Assembly: GCA_016793415.1 (NCBI GenBank)
Contig: JAEUMC010000396.1
Coordinates: forward strand, 1 to 20,962
Source: Devosia sp.
GTDB taxonomy: Bacteria > Pseudomonadota > Alphaproteobacteria > Rhizobiales > Devosiaceae
Direction: 5' to 3'
DNA length: 20,962 nucleotides
In this document: positions 1 through 10,677 of the stretch, piece after piece
How positions within the stretch are numbered: position 1 is the first letter of the stretch
Layout of the letters: every line of letters starts with the position of its first letter
Program-made: the position numbers and the translations under genes
Notes under the pieces: model-generated
Told to the model about the DNA's origin: nothing
What the model saw: the letters and a program-made list of their open reading frames with translations, nothing else
The model's database searches: none

Positions 1-871
1 AGGAGACGATCGGCGGGAGCTTTGCCGCGTCGAGGATCACCACCTTGTCGTAATGCGCATCGGCGTCGGAGTAGAGGGTCTTCCAGTACTCGACGGCGTG
101 GTCGTAGGCGGCGCCCTTCGGCGCGCGCGGACGGCCCTTCACGTACTCGAAGGTCTTTTCATCCGGTGCAATGAGTCCGGCGCGGGCGCCGCCCTCGATG
201 GTCATGTTGCAGACCGTCATGCGGCCTTCCATCGACAGCGAGCGGATGGCTTCGCCGGCGAACTCGATGACGTGGCCGGTGCCGCCGGCTGTGCCGATCT
301 CGCCGATGATGGCGAGGATGATGTCCTTGGCGGTGACCCCCTCGGGCAGCTGGCCATCGACACGCACCAGCATGTTCTTGGCCTTCTGCTGGATCAGCGT
401 CTGGGTGGCGAGCACGTGCTCGACTTCCGAGGTGCCGATACCGTGCGCCAAGGCGCCGAACGCGCCATGCGTCGAGGTGTGGCTGTCGCCGCAGACGATG
501 GTCATGCCGGGGAGGGTAAAGCCCTGTTCGGGGCCGACGATGTGCACGATGCCCTGACGCTTGTCGAAGGGATCGTAATACTCGATGCCGAAATCCTTGG
601 TGTTCTCGGCGAGCGCGGCGATCTGGATGGCGCTTTCCGGATCGGGATTGGGCAGCGAACGGTCGGTGGTGGGGACGTTGTGATCGACCACGGCCAGGGT
701 GCGCTCGGGCGCCCGGACCTTGCGGCCGTTCATGCGCAGACCCTCGAAGGCCTGCGGGCTCGTCACCTCGTGGACCAGGTGGCGATCAATGTAAATAAGG
801 CTGGTCCCATCCTCGTTGTTGGAAACAAGGTGATCGTCCCAGATCTTATCGTACAGAGTTCTGCCGGCCAT
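1..871 (-). CDS. leuC: 3-isopropylmalate dehydratase large subunit LeuC, 5' part (C-terminus beyond window)
   Basis: LeuC, with LeuD, isomerises 2-isopropylmalate to 3-isopropylmalate in leucine synthesis, using a [4Fe-4S] cluster in an aconitase-type fold in the cytoplasm. The minus-strand reading starts at ATG 871 with [16 protein letters not shown] and gives 290 residues before the window edge; the family is about 465-470 long, so roughly 180 residues are missing. Visible family signatures are [19 protein letters not shown] (28-46), [12 protein letters not shown] (61-72), [25 protein letters not shown] (126-150, described by position as one conserved block) and [17 protein letters not shown] (222-238). 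The cluster-binding cysteines lie in the part not shown. No strong ribosome site precedes the start, but the start matches the family N-terminus. The gene stands 93 bases downstream of the flippase gene on the same strand and has its own plausible promoter. Identification is secure. Confidence 0.97.
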   Translation of the reverse strand, partial: MAGRTLYDKIWDDHLVSNNEDGTSLIYIDRHLVHEVTSPQAFEGLRMNGRKVRAPERTLAVVDHNVPTTDRSLPNPDPESAIQIAALAENTKDFGIEYYDPFDKRQGIVHIVGPEQGFTLPGMTIVCGDSHTSTHGAFGALAHGIGTSEVEHVLATQTLIQQKAKNMLVRVDGQLPEGVTAKDIILAIIGEIGTAGGTGHVIEFAGEAIRSLSMEGRMTVCNMTIEGGARAGLIAPDEKTFEYVKGRPRAPKGAAYDHAVEYWKTLYSDADAHYDKVVILDAAKLPPIVS

Positions 872-913
872 TTTTGCTGGAGGTTCCACTCGGGGGTTAA
901 GGAGTAACGGGGG

Positions 914-943
914 GTTCTAAGCCCCGCTCGTATGTCAGGTCAA
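914..943 (-). promoter_or_regulatory. Putative sigma-70-type promoter of leuC
   Basis: On the minus strand a TTGACC box (938-943, five of six to the consensus) is followed after 18 bases by TAGAAC (914-919, four of six). Transcription would begin near 907, leaving a leader of about 36 bases before the leuC ATG. It lies wholly in the gap between the flippase stop and leuC, so leuC may be expressed independently. Only sequence similarity supports it; alphaproteobacterial promoters are often degenerate. Confidence 0.4.
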
Positions 944-964
944 GATTGGCTGCCGCCGCAGCGC

Positions 965-2320
965 TTACAAGGGTGCCATGCGCGCGGCGGTATCAGGCAG
1001 GCTGCGAACCCGGAAGGCCCCCAGCAGAGTGGTGTCGATGCCGATGTGACGGCGGTTCCAGCGGGCAATGGCCAACTGGGCCACGGCGCGCGACAGGGCG
1101 TTGACCGCGGCGGCGCCGACGAGCCCGAAAACCGGGATGACCGCCAGCTCGAGCAGCAGGCCGGCCAGCATGATGGAGCCCCAGATCCGCACGTAATCGC
1201 GCTCGTGTCCGGTCATCATCATGACGATGCGCGAGGGGCCGGTGGCGGCATCGAACAGGAGGCCGACGCTCAGCAGGATCAGCACCCAGTAGCCGGCCGT
1301 GGAATGATCGCCGAACAGCATCAGGATCTGGTTGCCGAACACCAGGTAGCCGAGGAACACGGCGAGCGAGAAGGCGAAGCCGGCCCAGGCACACAATGCG
1401 GTGATCGCCTGCGCCTGCCTCAATTCGCCGGCATGGTAGTGGCGCGACACCATCGGCGCGACGACCAGTGTGATGGCAAACATGAACAGAGTCAGCAGTC
1501 CGGCGGTGCGGAAGGCATTGAAGTAGATGCCGGCCGCCTCGGCGGTGACGAGCAGGCCGATGAAGATGGTGTCCATGTTGAGCGCGGCGGAATCGATCAC
1601 CGTGCCGATCAGGAACCAGCGGCTGGCCGTACCGTGCTCGCGCCAATAGGGACGAAGCGTCGCGAAGCCCGGTGCGATCTCGTAGCGCCGGAGGCGGGCA
1701 AGGGCATATTGCAGTGCCAGCGCCACCGCCAGCAGCAGTCCGGTCAGCAGCAGCGCCTGCCAGCCGGTGAGCGGCGCGCCGAGCGCGAACAGCGCAACGA
1801 TGGCGAGCGGGGTGAGAACCCGCCAGAGCACGTCGCGCGGCGCCAGCGCCGTCCACACCGAGCCCTGGGCGCGCAGCGCCGAGGACCAGTACTCGGCAAA
1901 AGCCATCGGCAGGATCAGCGCCGCGGCGGCATAGAGGTGCCAGGTCGGGCCGACGAACAGCCCGGCAAGCGCGGCCCCGCCCAGCATCAGCACGGTGAGC
2001 ACGAGGCCGGCGAGCAGCGTCAGCGCACCGCCGGAGCGCAGCGCCGACAGCGCCAGGTCGTGCCGGCCGGCCACCTCTTCCTCCGGCCAGTAGCGGAGGA
2101 TGGCGGTCTGCTGGCCCATCGAAGCGCCGATGGCGAGAACGGTGGCGAGGCTCAGGCCGAAGGCGAAATAGCCATACTCGGCGGCACCCATGGTGCGCGA
2201 GAGCACCACGTACATCAGGTAGGTCAGCCCGGCAGTCGCAACCTTGATCAGAAGCGATGCCAGCGACCGGCTGAGGCCGGTACGCAGCAGGGTGCGAAGA
2301 TCGGAGGAAGCGCTGGACAT
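965..2320 (-). CDS. Lipopolysaccharide/oligosaccharide flippase-like membrane protein (Wzx/MATE-like)
   Basis: A 451-residue, strongly hydrophobic protein with roughly a dozen membrane segments, consistent with the polysaccharide-synthesis flippases that move lipid-linked sugars across the inner membrane. The N-terminus shows the usual pattern of a basic amphipathic start, a first helix (about 22-40) and then SRTMGAAEYGYFAFGLS (41-57), the family's short R..G..EYG loop before helix two. Long hydrophobic stretches recur to the C-terminus, which ends in a basic tail. ATG 2320 is chosen because the next gene diverges upstream and the reading starts cleanly there. No glycosyltransferase or polymerase neighbours are present, so the sugar substrate cannot be told, and it sits alone between leuC and the divergent glutamate dehydrogenase gene. 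The superfamily is likely right; the exact role is inferred. Confidence 0.82.
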   Translation of the reverse strand: MSSASSDLRTLLRTGLSRSLASLLIKVATAGLTYLMYVVLSRTMGAAEYGYFAFGLSLATVLAIGASMGQQTAILRYWPEEEVAGRHDLALSALRSGGALTLLAGLVLTVLMLGGAALAGLFVGPTWHLYAAAALILPMAFAEYWSSALRAQGSVWTALAPRDVLWRVLTPLAIVALFALGAPLTGWQALLLTGLLLAVALALQYALARLRRYEIAPGFATLRPYWREHGTASRWFLIGTVIDSAALNMDTIFIGLLVTAEAAGIYFNAFRTAGLLTLFMFAITLVVAPMVSRHYHAGELRQAQAITALCAWAGFAFSLAVFLGYLVFGNQILMLFGDHSTAGYWVLILLSVGLLFDAATGPSRIVMMMTGHERDYVRIWGSIMLAGLLLELAVIPVFGLVGAAAVNALSRAVAQLAIARWNRRHIGIDTTLLGAFRVRSLPDTAARMAPL

Positions 2321-2393
2321 GGCGGGCCGTCGAGGAAGAGAGGGCCGACTATGGCAGCGGGATGCTCACAAGGTCTTACCGTCATCGTCTTGT

Positions 2394-2412
2394 GTTGTGG
2401 CCACTCGACAAC
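2394..2412. repeat. Short inverted repeat GTTGT-N9-ACAAC in the flippase/glutamate dehydrogenase divergent gap
   Basis: Two perfect five-base arms (2394-2398 and 2408-2412) flank nine bases that contain the palindrome GTGGCCAC. The element is 50 bases upstream of the glutamate dehydrogenase start and about 75 upstream of the flippase start. That position suits an operator, but arms this short arise by chance, and I saw no clear promoter boxes in the 142-base gap. Confidence 0.25.
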
Positions 2413-2462
2413 GGATGCCGCCGGACGCAGAGTTCGAGCCATGGGGGACGGGAGTCAGGGCG

Positions 2463-5400
2463 ATGAATGAGGCGGCGGCTGTCGATACGCGTGCGAAACT
2501 GATCGCGCGGGCAGAAGGCTACCAGTCGTCGGAGCCCAGCTTTGCGCGGTTCCTCAAAGCGGTGGCCGAAGCGACCGATCCCGAAGACCTCGCCATGCAT
2601 CCGGCCGACCAGCTGGAAGCGACGTTCCGCAAATCCTACGGCCGGTTGGGCAAGCGCGAACTGGCGAGCCACAATGTCTATGTGGTGCCGCCGGAACTGC
2701 CTGGAGGGCTCGAGATCGTCGAGGTGTTCTCGGCCGACATGCCGTTCATCGTCGACAGCGTGCTGGCGGCGATCCGCGCCCGCGGCGGGGTGATCCGCTT
2801 CATCACCCATCCGGTGCTGCAGTTCGACCCGGCGACCTATCGGGTGCTCGAGGTCCCGGCACCAGGCAGCCGGCTCGAAAGTTTCCTGCATGTCGAGATC
2901 GACCCGCTCGCCGATATCGTTCAGCGCGAGGCCCTGAAGGGCGAGATCGACGACACGCTGACCGATGTCGGACGAGCCGTAGCCGGCTGGCGGCCGATGC
3001 TGGCGCGGGTGAAGAAGGCAATGGCGGATTGGCACGCCCATGCCCCCAAGGCGCCGCCGGCGCAGGTGGCCGAGGCCATGCATTTCCTCGGCTGGTTGGC
3101 CGAGCACAATTTCACCTTCCTCGGCATGCGCGAGTACAAGCTCGAGCCGGCGAGGGAGGCCGACGGGGTTGCAACGCCCGCAAAACTCGTGCCGGTGCAT
3201 GACAGCGAACTCGGCATCCTCGAAGACCCGAACGTGCTGTTCCTGCGCTCCGGCCCCAATTACGTGGAGATGACCGAGCAGCACTTCGCTTTTCTCGCCG
3301 AGCCGGCGCCGATCATGGTCACCAAGGCCAATATCCGCTCGCGGGTGCACCGGCGCGCCTACATGGATTATGTCGGGGTGAAGCTCTACGACCGCGAGGG
3401 CGCCACCTCCGGCGAGCTTCGTATCCTCGGGCTGTTCACCTCGATGTCGCTGGCGGCGCCCAATACCGACGTGCCGCTGATCAGGAAGAAGATCACCGAG
3501 GTGCTGCGCGAAGCCGGGCAGGATCCGCAGAGCCATGCCGGCAAGGCGCTGATGAACGCGCTCGACACGTTTCCGCGCGACGAGCTGTTCCAGATCTCCG
3601 AGCCGCAGCTCTACGAGTTCGCCACCATCATCGCGAGCCTGGTCGATCGGCCGCGGGTGCGGGTGCTGAGCCGCATCGACCGCTTCGACAATTTCGTCTC
3701 GGTGCTCGTGTTCGTGCCGCGCGACCGCTACGATTCCGACGTGCGGGCAGTGATCGGCAGCTATCTCGCCGAGGTCTACGAAGGGCGGATGTCGGCGTTC
3801 TATCCCAGCTTCCCCGAGGGCGAGCTGGTGCGGGTGCATTTCATCATCGGGCGCAATGGCGGGGTGACGCCGACGCCGAGCCGCGATGAGCTGGAGCAGG
3901 GGGTGGCGGAGCGCATCCGCACCTTCGGCGACCGGCTGGTGGCCGCGGCAGAGGATTCGGCTGATATTGCCGACTATCTCGAGGCCTTCCCGCCCGATTA
4001 TCAGGCGGTGCATTCGGCCGAGGCGGCGCTCGGCGATATCGCGGTGATCCGCCTCTTGCCGGACGAGCGGGCGATTGCACTGCGGCTCGGGGCGCGCGAA
4101 GGCCGCAGCGCCATGGGGCTCAAGGTCTATCATCAGGGCAGCCCGATTGCGCTCAGCGACCGCGTGCCGATGCTGGAGAATTTCGGCTTCCGGGTGATCG
4201 ACGAGGACACCTTTACGGTCAAGCCGCTGCACGGCGCCGCGACCTACCTGCACGACATGCTGCTCGAGGCCGATGACGGGCTCGACCTCGACGACCGGGC
4301 GCTGGGCGAAAAGATCGAGACGGCCATCCTCGCGGTCTGGCGGCGCGAGGCCGAGAGCGACGGGCTCAACCAGCTGACGCTGAAGGCGGGACTCGGCTGG
4401 GACGATGTCGAGGTGCTGCGGGCGCTGACCCGCTATCTCAAGCAGGTCGGGATTCCCTATTCGCGCGACTACCTCAATTCGGTGATGGCGCGGCATGCCG
4501 ATGTCTCGGCCGCGCTGGTGACGCTGTTCCACGCCGAAAACGACCCGCATTTCTCCGGCGACCGCAAACGCGCCACTGCCGAGGCGCGCGAGATCATCGC
4601 GGCGGCCGTCGAAGCCACCACCTCGCTCGACGAGGACCGGATCCTTCGCCGCTACCTCAACCTCACCGAGGCAGTGGTGCGCACCAATGCCTATCAGCGC
4701 GACCAATCGGGGGCGCGGCGGCCGGCGCTGGCGCTGAAGTTCGATTGCGCCAAGGTCGAGGCGCTGCAGGAACCCAAACCCTATCGCGAGATTTTCGTCT
4801 ATTCGCCGCGGGTCGAGGGGCTGCACCTGCGCTTCGGGCCGATCGCCCGCGGCGGGTTGCGCTGGTCGGACCGGCCGGAGGATTTCCGCACCGAGGTGCT
4901 GGGGCTGGTGAAGGCGCAACAAGTGAAGAACGCCATCATCGTGCCGGTGGGAGCCAAGGGCGCGTTCGTCCCCAAGCAGACGCCGATGGGAGCCGATCGC
5001 GAGACGCAACTGCGCGAGGGCACGGTCTGCTACAAGATTTTCGTCTCGACCCTGCTCGACGTCACCGACAACCTCGAAGTCGATACCGTGGTGCCGCCGC
5101 CCGACGTGATCCGGCGCGATGGTGACGACCCGTACCTGGTGGTGGCCGCCGACAAGGGAACGGCGAGCTTTTCCGATACTGCCAACGCCATTGCCGTCGA
5201 TCGGGATTTCTGGCTTGGCGACGCCTTCGCTTCGGGCGGCTCGGCCGGCTACGACCACAAGAAGATGGGGATCACGGCACGCGGCGGCTGGGAGGCGGTG
5301 AAGCGGCATTTCCGCGAACTCGACCGCGACATCCAGACGACGCCGTTCACCGTGGTCGGCGTCGGCGACATGAGCGGCGACGTGTTCGGCAATGCCATGC

Positions 5401-7238
5401 TGCTGTCGCCTCAGACGCGGTTGATCGCGGCGTTCGACCATCGCGACATCTTCATCGATCCCGACCCGGATTCGACGGTGAGCCTTGCCGAGCGCAAAAG
5501 GCTGTTCGAGCTGCCGCGTTCGAGCTGGCAGGACTACAACCCGGAGCTGTTGTCGAAAGGCGGCGGGGTCTATTCGCGCAGCGTCAAGACGGTGCCGCTG
5601 TTCGCCGAGGCGCGGAAGGCGCTGGGGCTCAACTCCGATGCGGTGACGCCCAACGACGTGATCCGCGCCATCCTCAAGGCGCAGGTCGACCTGCTGTGGT
5701 TCGGCGGCATCGGCACCTATGTGCGGTCGAGCAGCGAGACCGAGGCGCAGGCCGGCGACAAGGCGAACGATGCGGTGCGGATCAGCGGCGCCGAAATCCG
5801 GGCGCTGGTGGTGGGCGAGGGTGCCAATCTGGGGGTGACGCAGCTCGGCCGGGTCGAATATGCGCTGAAAGGCGGGCGGATCAACACCGATGCGATCGAC
5901 AATTCGGCCGGGGTGAATTCGTCCGACCTCGAGGTGAACATCAAGATCGCGCTCGGCGCGCTCACTCGCACCGGGCAGCTGACCACGCAGGTGCGCAACG
6001 AGTTCCTCGCCTCGATGACCGACGAAGTGGCGGCGCTGTGCCTGAAGAACAACTACCTGCAGACGCTGGCGCTGAGCGTCGAGGAAGCGCGCGGGCTCGC
6101 CGCCTTCCCCGAACATGTTGCGCTGATCGAGGCGCTGGAAGCCTCGGGCGAGTTGCACCGGGCGGTGGAGTTCCTGCCCGACAACGCGGCGCTCCGGCAC
6201 CGCGCCCAGGGTGGCAAGGGGCTGACCCGGCCGGAACTGGCGGTGCTGCTGGCCTACGCCAAGAACGTCGTCAATGCCGACCTGCTGAAGACCGGCGTGC
6301 CTGACGATCCGTACCTGGGACGTGAGCTCTACCGCTATTTCCCCGATCGGCTGATCGAGACCTTCGAGGATACGGTCACTCACCACCGGCTGCGCCGCGA
6401 GGTGATCGCCACGGTGCTTTCTAACGCCATGATCAATCGCGGCGGGCCGGGCTTCGTCAACGAGATGATGGCGGCTTCTAGCGCCGATGCCGGGCAGGTG
6501 GCGGCCGCCTATGCGGCGGCACGCGACGTCTATGGCACGCCCGATCTCAACCGTGACATCGACGGGCTCGACGGCACGGTGCCGGGCAAGACCCAGCTGA
6601 CGCTCTATGCCGAGGTGCAGGCGCTGCTGAAGCGCGAGACGCTGTGGTTCCTGCGCAATGGCCGCTTCGACCATGGGCTGCGGCCATTGGTCGATCGCTA
6701 CCAGGACGGCATCGGGCAGGTCCGCTCGATGATCGGCGGGCTGCTCGGCGGCTATTTCGAGGGAACGATCGGCGAGCGGACGGCGCGGCTCGAAGCCGCC
6801 GGCGTGAAGCGCGAGATGGCCCGGCGCTTCGCCGAGCTACCGGTGCTGTCGCTCGGTACCGACATCGTCCTGGTGGCGGAGCGGACGCGCACGCCGGTGG
6901 CCGATACGGCGATCGCGTTCTTCGGCGTGCTCGATACGTTCAAGCTCGGGCGGGTGATCGAAGAGGGCAACGCCATCGTCCTTGCCGACAAGTTCGACCG
7001 CATGGCGCTCGACCGGGCGCTCGCCAATCTGCTCCGAGCCCAGCGCGACCTCACGGCGGATGCACTGGCGACCAACAACGGCGCGGTCGATACCCGGCTC
7101 AAGGCCTGGCGCGAGGCGCAGCCCGAGGCGATCGCCCGGGTGGCCGACGCCGTGCAGGGGCTGACTGAAGGCGAGATGACGGTGTCGCGGTTGTCGGTCG
7201 CCGCCGGACTGCTCGGGGATCTGGCGCGCAGCACCTGA
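2463..7238 (+). CDS. NAD-dependent glutamate dehydrogenase, large (GDH-180 type)
   Basis: Catalyses reversible NAD-linked oxidative deamination of glutamate to 2-oxoglutarate and ammonium, mainly catabolic. At 1,591 residues it fits the large-subunit family of about 1,600. The N-terminal half carries ACT-like regulatory regions (for example [20 protein letters not shown] near 80-100). The catalytic part has [18 protein letters not shown] (from 795), [12 protein letters not shown] with K832, [18 protein letters not shown] around D969, [11 protein letters not shown] (from 1080), [13 protein letters not shown] (from 1118) and [15 protein letters not shown] (from about 1145). The start ATG 2463 has GGAG eight bases upstream. 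The reading frame stays open to 2244, but that extension runs into the divergent flippase gene and lacks family character, so it was not used. The stop lies 12 bases from the convergent purH stop. Identification is very secure; allosteric effectors cannot be read from the sequence. Confidence 0.97.
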   Translation: MNEAAAVDTRAKLIARAEGYQSSEPSFARFLKAVAEATDPEDLAMHPADQLEATFRKSYGRLGKRELASHNVYVVPPELPGGLEIVEVFSADMPFIVDSVLAAIRARGGVIRFITHPVLQFDPATYRVLEVPAPGSRLESFLHVEIDPLADIVQREALKGEIDDTLTDVGRAVAGWRPMLARVKKAMADWHAHAPKAPPAQVAEAMHFLGWLAEHNFTFLGMREYKLEPAREADGVATPAKLVPVHDSELGILEDPNVLFLRSGPNYVEMTEQHFAFLAEPAPIMVTKANIRSRVHRRAYMDYVGVKLYDREGATSGELRILGLFTSMSLAAPNTDVPLIRKKITEVLREAGQDPQSHAGKALMNALDTFPRDELFQISEPQLYEFATIIASLVDRPRVRVLSRIDRFDNFVSVLVFVPRDRYDSDVRAVIGSYLAEVYEGRMSAFYPSFPEGELVRVHFIIGRNGGVTPTPSRDELEQGVAERIRTFGDRLVAAAEDSADIADYLEAFPPDYQAVHSAEAALGDIAVIRLLPDERAIALRLGAREGRSAMGLKVYHQGSPIALSDRVPMLENFGFRVIDEDTFTVKPLHGAATYLHDMLLEADDGLDLDDRALGEKIETAILAVWRREAESDGLNQLTLKAGLGWDDVEVLRALTRYLKQVGIPYSRDYLNSVMARHADVSAALVTLFHAENDPHFSGDRKRATAEAREIIAAAVEATTSLDEDRILRRYLNLTEAVVRTNAYQRDQSGARRPALALKFDCAKVEALQEPKPYREIFVYSPRVEGLHLRFGPIARGGLRWSDRPEDFRTEVLGLVKAQQVKNAIIVPVGAKGAFVPKQTPMGADRETQLREGTVCYKIFVSTLLDVTDNLEVDTVVPPPDVIRRDGDDPYLVVAADKGTASFSDTANAIAVDRDFWLGDAFASGGSAGYDHKKMGITARGGWEAVKRHFRELDRDIQTTPFTVVGVGDMSGDVFGNAMLLSPQTRLIAAFDHRDIFIDPDPDSTVSLAERKRLFELPRSSWQDYNPELLSKGGGVYSRSVKTVPLFAEARKALGLNSDAVTPNDVIRAILKAQVDLLWFGGIGTYVRSSSETEAQAGDKANDAVRISGAEIRALVVGEGANLGVTQLGRVEYALKGGRINTDAIDNSAGVNSSDLEVNIKIALGALTRTGQLTTQVRNEFLASMTDEVAALCLKNNYLQTLALSVEEARGLAAFPEHVALIEALEASGELHRAVEFLPDNAALRHRAQGGKGLTRPELAVLLAYAKNVVNADLLKTGVPDDPYLGRELYRYFPDRLIETFEDTVTHHRLRREVIATVLSNAMINRGGPGFVNEMMAASSADAGQVAAAYAAARDVYGTPDLNRDIDGLDGTVPGKTQLTLYAEVQALLKRETLWFLRNGRFDHGLRPLVDRYQDGIGQVRSMIGGLLGGYFEGTIGERTARLEAAGVKREMARRFAELPVLSLGTDIVLVAERTRTPVADTAIAFFGVLDTFKLGRVIEEGNAIVLADKFDRMALDRALANLLRAQRDLTADALATNNGAVDTRLKAWREAQPEAIARVADAVQGLTEGEMTVSRLSVAAGLLGDLARST

Positions 7239-7250
7239 TCCCCGCTGCCG

Positions 7251-8837
7251 TCAGTGCCGGAAGTGGCGCATGCCGGTCATGATCATGGCGACGCCGGCTT
7301 CGTCGGCTGCGGCGATCACCTTGTCGTCGTTGACCGAGCCCCCGGGCTGGATCACCGCGGTGGCGCCGGCTTCGACCGCTGCCAGCATGCCGTCGGGGAA
7401 TGGGAAGAACGCGTCCGACGCGACCACCGAGCCGGCGGTCAACGCGCCGTCGATGCCGGCTGCCTCGGCCGCGTCGATCGATTTGCGGTGCGCGACGCGT
7501 GAAGAATCGAGCCGGCTCATCTGGCCGGCGCCGATGCCGACGGTGGCGCCGTCCTTGACGTAGATGATGGCGTTCGACTTGACGTGCTTGGCGACCTTCA
7601 TGGCGATCTTCAGGTCGCGCAGCTCGGCTTCGGTCGGCTGCTTTTTGGTCACCACCTTGAATTCGGTGTCGTCGACATTGCGGTCGTCGCGGCCCTGCAC
7701 CAGCAGCCCGCCGGCCAGCGATTTCACGGTCAGGCCGCCGGCCTTGGGGTCGGCGAGGGCGCCGGTGAGCAGGAGGCGCAGGTTCTTCTTGGCTGCGATG
7801 GTCTGGATCGCTTCCTCGGTGGCGTCGGGGGCGACGATCACCTCGGTGAACACTTTGACGATCTCGGTGGCGGTGGGACCATCGATGGTCTGGTTCAGTG
7901 CCACGATGCCGCCGAAAGCGCTGACCGGGTCGGTGCGCAGCGCCAGCTGGTAAGCCTCGATCAGCGAGGCGCCCGTCGCAAAGCCGCAGGGGTTGGCGTG
8001 CTTGATGATGGCGACGGCCGGGACGGCAGGGTCGAACTCGGAGACCAGCTCGAAAGCGGCGTCGGTGTCGTTGAGGTTGTTGTAGCTCAGCGCCTTGCCC
8101 TGTACCTGGCGGGCGGTGGCGACGCCGGGGCGCTGCTCGCCGGTGGTGTAGAAGGCGGCCCACTGGTGCGGGTTCTCACCGTAGCGCATCACTTCCTTCA
8201 GCCGGCCGGCAAACGAGCGGTACGGCATTTCGGCATAGTCGAGTGTCCGCGCAAACCAGCCCGAGATCACCGAGTCATAGGCGGCGGTGCGGGCATAGGC
8301 CTTGGCGGCGAGGCGCTGGCGCAGCGCGTAGGGCACGCCGCCCGAAGTGCGGATGTGCTCGAGCACCGCGTCATAGTCGGCTGGGTCGACGATGACCGTG
8401 ACATAGGCGTGGTTCTTGGCCGCCGAACGGATCATTGCCGGGCCGCCGATATCGATGTTCTCGATGGTCTCGTCGTAGGAGGCGCCTTTGGCGATGGTCT
8501 CCTCGAACGGGTAGAGGTTCACCACGACGAGGTCGATGGCGCCGATCTGGTGCTCGTCCATCGAGGCTTTGTGGGTGGGGTTGTCGCGCACCGAGAGGAG
8601 GCCGCCATGCACCTTGGGGTGCAGGGTCTTCACCCGGCCGTCCATCATTTCGGGGAAGCCGGTCAGATCGGAGATGTCGCGCACCGCGGCGCCGGTGCCG
8701 GCGATCAGCTTGTGAGTGCCGCCGGTCGACACCAGTTCGACCCCGAGCCCCGCCAACCCCTTGGCGAAGTCAGCCATCCCGGTCTTGTCGAAGACGCTGA
8801 GCAGGGCGCGCTTGATGGGAATGATGGCGTTGGACAT
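7251..8837 (-). CDS. purH: Bifunctional AICAR formyltransferase / IMP cyclohydrolase PurH
   Basis: Performs the last two steps of purine synthesis: formylation of AICAR with 10-formyl-tetrahydrofolate, then ring closure to IMP. The 528-residue product has the family's usual length. The N-terminal cyclohydrolase domain (about 1-200) shows [10 protein letters not shown] (11-20), STGGTHKLI (37-45), [11 protein letters not shown] (71-81) and VNLYPFEET (106-114). The C-terminal formyltransferase domain shows RYGENPHQ (218-225), [15 protein letters not shown] (247-261) and [10 protein letters not shown] (276-285) with the catalytic Lys279-His280 pair. ATG 8837 has GGAG about six bases upstream. The open frame extends to 8960, but those 41 residues are low-complexity and unlike the family, so the inner ATG was taken. 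It is the last gene of the run htpX-rsmB-heparinase-like-purH, separated from its neighbour by 142 bases. Confidence 0.97.
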   Translation of the reverse strand: MSNAIIPIKRALLSVFDKTGMADFAKGLAGLGVELVSTGGTHKLIAGTGAAVRDISDLTGFPEMMDGRVKTLHPKVHGGLLSVRDNPTHKASMDEHQIGAIDLVVVNLYPFEETIAKGASYDETIENIDIGGPAMIRSAAKNHAYVTVIVDPADYDAVLEHIRTSGGVPYALRQRLAAKAYARTAAYDSVISGWFARTLDYAEMPYRSFAGRLKEVMRYGENPHQWAAFYTTGEQRPGVATARQVQGKALSYNNLNDTDAAFELVSEFDPAVPAVAIIKHANPCGFATGASLIEAYQLALRTDPVSAFGGIVALNQTIDGPTATEIVKVFTEVIVAPDATEEAIQTIAAKKNLRLLLTGALADPKAGGLTVKSLAGGLLVQGRDDRNVDDTEFKVVTKKQPTEAELRDLKIAMKVAKHVKSNAIIYVKDGATVGIGAGQMSRLDSSRVAHRKSIDAAEAAGIDGALTAGSVVASDAFFPFPDGMLAAVEAGATAVIQPGGSVNDDKVIAAADEAGVAMIMTGMRHFRH

Positions 8838-8940
8838 GGGGGCTCCGTCACGGTTGAAGGGGGGCCCAGGCGAGCGGCAGCTGTCGTTCGCGTTCCCCGA
8901 TGGTGGCCCATCTCTTCTCGCCAGTCGCGCGAACGCGGGC

Positions 8941-8969
8941 CTTATTGCAGAAACGACCAAGCTTGGAAA
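8941..8969 (-). promoter_or_regulatory. Possible promoter of purH
   Basis: In the 142-base gap before purH the minus strand has TTTCCA (8964-8969), a 17-base spacer and AATAAG (8941-8946), the latter preceded by TGC as in an extended -10. Each box matches four of six consensus bases. It would give an untranslated leader of nearly 100 bases. The gap length supports a promoter somewhere here; these exact boxes are a weak call. Confidence 0.28.
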
Positions 8970-8979
8970 GGTGCCCGGG

Positions 8980-10614
8980 TCAGTTCTCTTCGAGGGTAAA
9001 GATCCAGCTCACTTCGCTGGCGTCGGAGACCAGGGTGTCGAGCACCAGCTGCTTGGTGCGGTGGAAGCCGAAATAGGCCGATTGGCGCACACTGTCCTCG
9101 ATCCGCATCTCGGCGCCTTCCCAGAGGAAAGTCCAGACGGCGCCGGAGTTGAGGCGCAGCCGCACCAGGTCGTCGGTCAGCTGCACTTCGGTCTGGTGCG
9201 CGAGGTGGAAGCGGATCGCCGCGGCCCCGGAGACGCGGCTGCGGTGGCGCACGAAGCGATCCTGCCCGACCAGGGTCTTGCCCTCGGCGAGCAATGTCAG
9301 GTGGCGCTCCAGCGTGACGCCGAAGCGCTCGGCATAGCCATGCGAGGTGATGACCAGCGTGTCGTCAGCGCTGCGGGCCTCGATCTCGCTCGGGCGGCCG
9401 AGCTGGATCAGGCGCCCGGCCAGCGGGCCGGAGGGCGCGATCGCCGCTGCCGACTGGGCGTTGATGGTAGGCGCTGAGTGGGCGATGCCCTGGCGGAACA
9501 GCAGTGCATCGTCATAGTCGGACGGCGCCGGGCCGCAGTTGCAGACCACCAGGTCGCGGCCATGGCTGAACTCGAACGCCATGGCACTGGCGTGGGCGTG
9601 GGCGGTGAATTCGGGATCGGCGACGAGGCCGGAATCGGCAACGACGATCGAGCGCCCGGCGATCAGCCGGCCATAGCCACCGGCGGTGCCGGTCTGGCGG
9701 GCGCGGGCGGCGCTTTGCGCCTGGATCGCAACGATCAGGTCGTGCGGCATCTGGCCGGTGCCGTTGAAGTAGGCCGGCTCACCGGTGCCGAGCGAGATGG
9801 CGTCGAGCGCCCGGTGCATGCTCTCGGTCAGTTCCTCGAGGTCGCGCGAGGCCTGCTCGTGGTCGCGGCGCAGCGCCAGCTTGATGGTGATGAGTTCGAT
9901 CAAGAGCTGGATCTGGATCTTGGCCGAGCGGGTACGATGCAGCCCGTCTTCGTCGATCTGGGTGTCGACGAGGTTGAGCACGTGGCGGACCCGCGCCTCG
10001 ACCTCGGCGTTGGAGCGATCGGCACAGAGCGCCACGCCGACCAGCGCGATGGCGACGAGCAGCGCATCGACCGGGTCGGTGGCGAGCAGGGCGCGGATCT
10101 TCAGCGACGAGATCTGGGTGGAGAGCGAGCGGGCGATCTGCTGGGTCTGTTCGAGCGAGGCGCCCTCGACCAGAATGTTGTAGTGCCGCAGCCAGTTGAG
10201 CACCCGGCGTGCGGTGAGTGCCGGGTTCCAGCTGTCGCGGTTGAAGTGGCCTTCGCGCCCGATCCAGTCGAGCGTCATGGTGCGGGCGAAGCGGCGCTCC
10301 TCGTCGGTACGGGCGTCGCGGAAGTGCCTGAGCCAGGCAAAGGCCTGCAGATCGTCCTGCCAGTCGTCGTGGTCGACTTCGAGTGAGAACGGCGAGACGC
10401 CATGGGTGTCGACGAGCTTGGACGCCAGCAGGTAGCGGCCCTGCATCATCTCGAGGATGGTTTCCCGATCGGTGGGGCGGAACTCGGCGAGCGCGCCGAT
10501 CAGGTCATCATTGCTCGGGCCGGTCCAGGTCCAGCGGATCAGCGGATTGGTGACGATATGATCGGCCGCGGACAGCAAGGTGCGGCGTGCGAGGAAACGC
10601 AGCGAATGTGCCAA
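8980..10614 (-). CDS. Heparinase II/III-like family protein
   Basis: A soluble-looking protein of about 544 residues with the two-part layout of heparinase II/III-like lyases: an alpha-helical N-terminal half ([20 protein letters not shown] and following helices) and a beta-rich C-terminal half from roughly residue 300. The landmark in the second half is [20 protein letters not shown]; characterised lyases usually have His-Ala-Asp here, so the acidic residue is replaced by Ser. No signal peptide is visible, so a periplasmic polysaccharide lyase role is doubtful and the substrate is unknown. I chose TTG 10614 because GAGG lies eight bases upstream and a promoter-like pair overlaps the longer alternative. 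The alternative start TTG 10677 has no ribosome site and its first three bases fall in the putative -35 box. It sits between rsmB and purH. Family call fairly firm, function open. Confidence 0.8.
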   Translation of the reverse strand: MAHSLRFLARRTLLSAADHIVTNPLIRWTWTGPSNDDLIGALAEFRPTDRETILEMMQGRYLLASKLVDTHGVSPFSLEVDHDDWQDDLQAFAWLRHFRDARTDEERRFARTMTLDWIGREGHFNRDSWNPALTARRVLNWLRHYNILVEGASLEQTQQIARSLSTQISSLKIRALLATDPVDALLVAIALVGVALCADRSNAEVEARVRHVLNLVDTQIDEDGLHRTRSAKIQIQLLIELITIKLALRRDHEQASRDLEELTESMHRALDAISLGTGEPAYFNGTGQMPHDLIVAIQAQSAARARQTGTAGGYGRLIAGRSIVVADSGLVADPEFTAHAHASAMAFEFSHGRDLVVCNCGPAPSDYDDALLFRQGIAHSAPTINAQSAAAIAPSGPLAGRLIQLGRPSEIEARSADDTLVITSHGYAERFGVTLERHLTLLAEGKTLVGQDRFVRHRSRVSGAAAIRFHLAHQTEVQLTDDLVRLRLNSGAVWTFLWEGAEMRIEDSVRQSAYFGFHRTKQLVLDTLVSDASEVSWIFTLEEN

Positions 10615-10648
10615 GTCTACGTCCTCACATACGTTTGGCCGGCGGGCT

Positions 10649-10677
10649 CTGATAGGCCCGCTCGGACGACTTGCCAA
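10649..10677 (-). promoter_or_regulatory. Putative promoter of the heparinase-like gene
   Basis: On the minus strand TTGGCA (10672-10677, five of six) is followed by exactly 17 bases and TATCAG (10649-10654, four of six). Transcription would start near 10642, about 28 bases before the preferred TTG start at 10614, with GAGG (10623-10626) in the leader. A six-base GC stem (10642-10647 with 10656-10661) overlaps it and may be incidental. The geometry supports both the promoter and the shorter start. Confidence 0.42.

Noticed and set aside
911..926. GGGGTT-CTA-AGCCCC hairpin after the flippase gene as a terminator
   Set aside because: Three-base loop with a wobble pair and no T-run; it overlaps the better-supported leuC -10 box.
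2244..2462. N-terminal extension of the glutamate dehydrogenase frame
   Set aside because: It overlaps the divergent flippase gene, reads as Arg-rich low-complexity sequence, and the ATG at 2463 has its own ribosome site.
932..2470. A 512-residue plus-strand frame opposite the flippase gene
   Set aside because: Low-complexity Gln/Gly/Arg/His composition, typical of a shadow; the minus strand gives a coherent multi-spanning membrane protein.
2382..6674. A 1,430-residue open reading frame antisense to the glutamate dehydrogenase gene
   Set aside because: It is Arg/His/Gly/Gln-rich with no recognisable domain and mirrors the codon bias of the real gene; long antisense frames are expected in GC-rich DNA.
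7584..8999. A 471-residue plus-strand frame opposite purH
   Set aside because: His/Gly/Val-rich shadow of a gene with unmistakable PurH motifs on the other strand.
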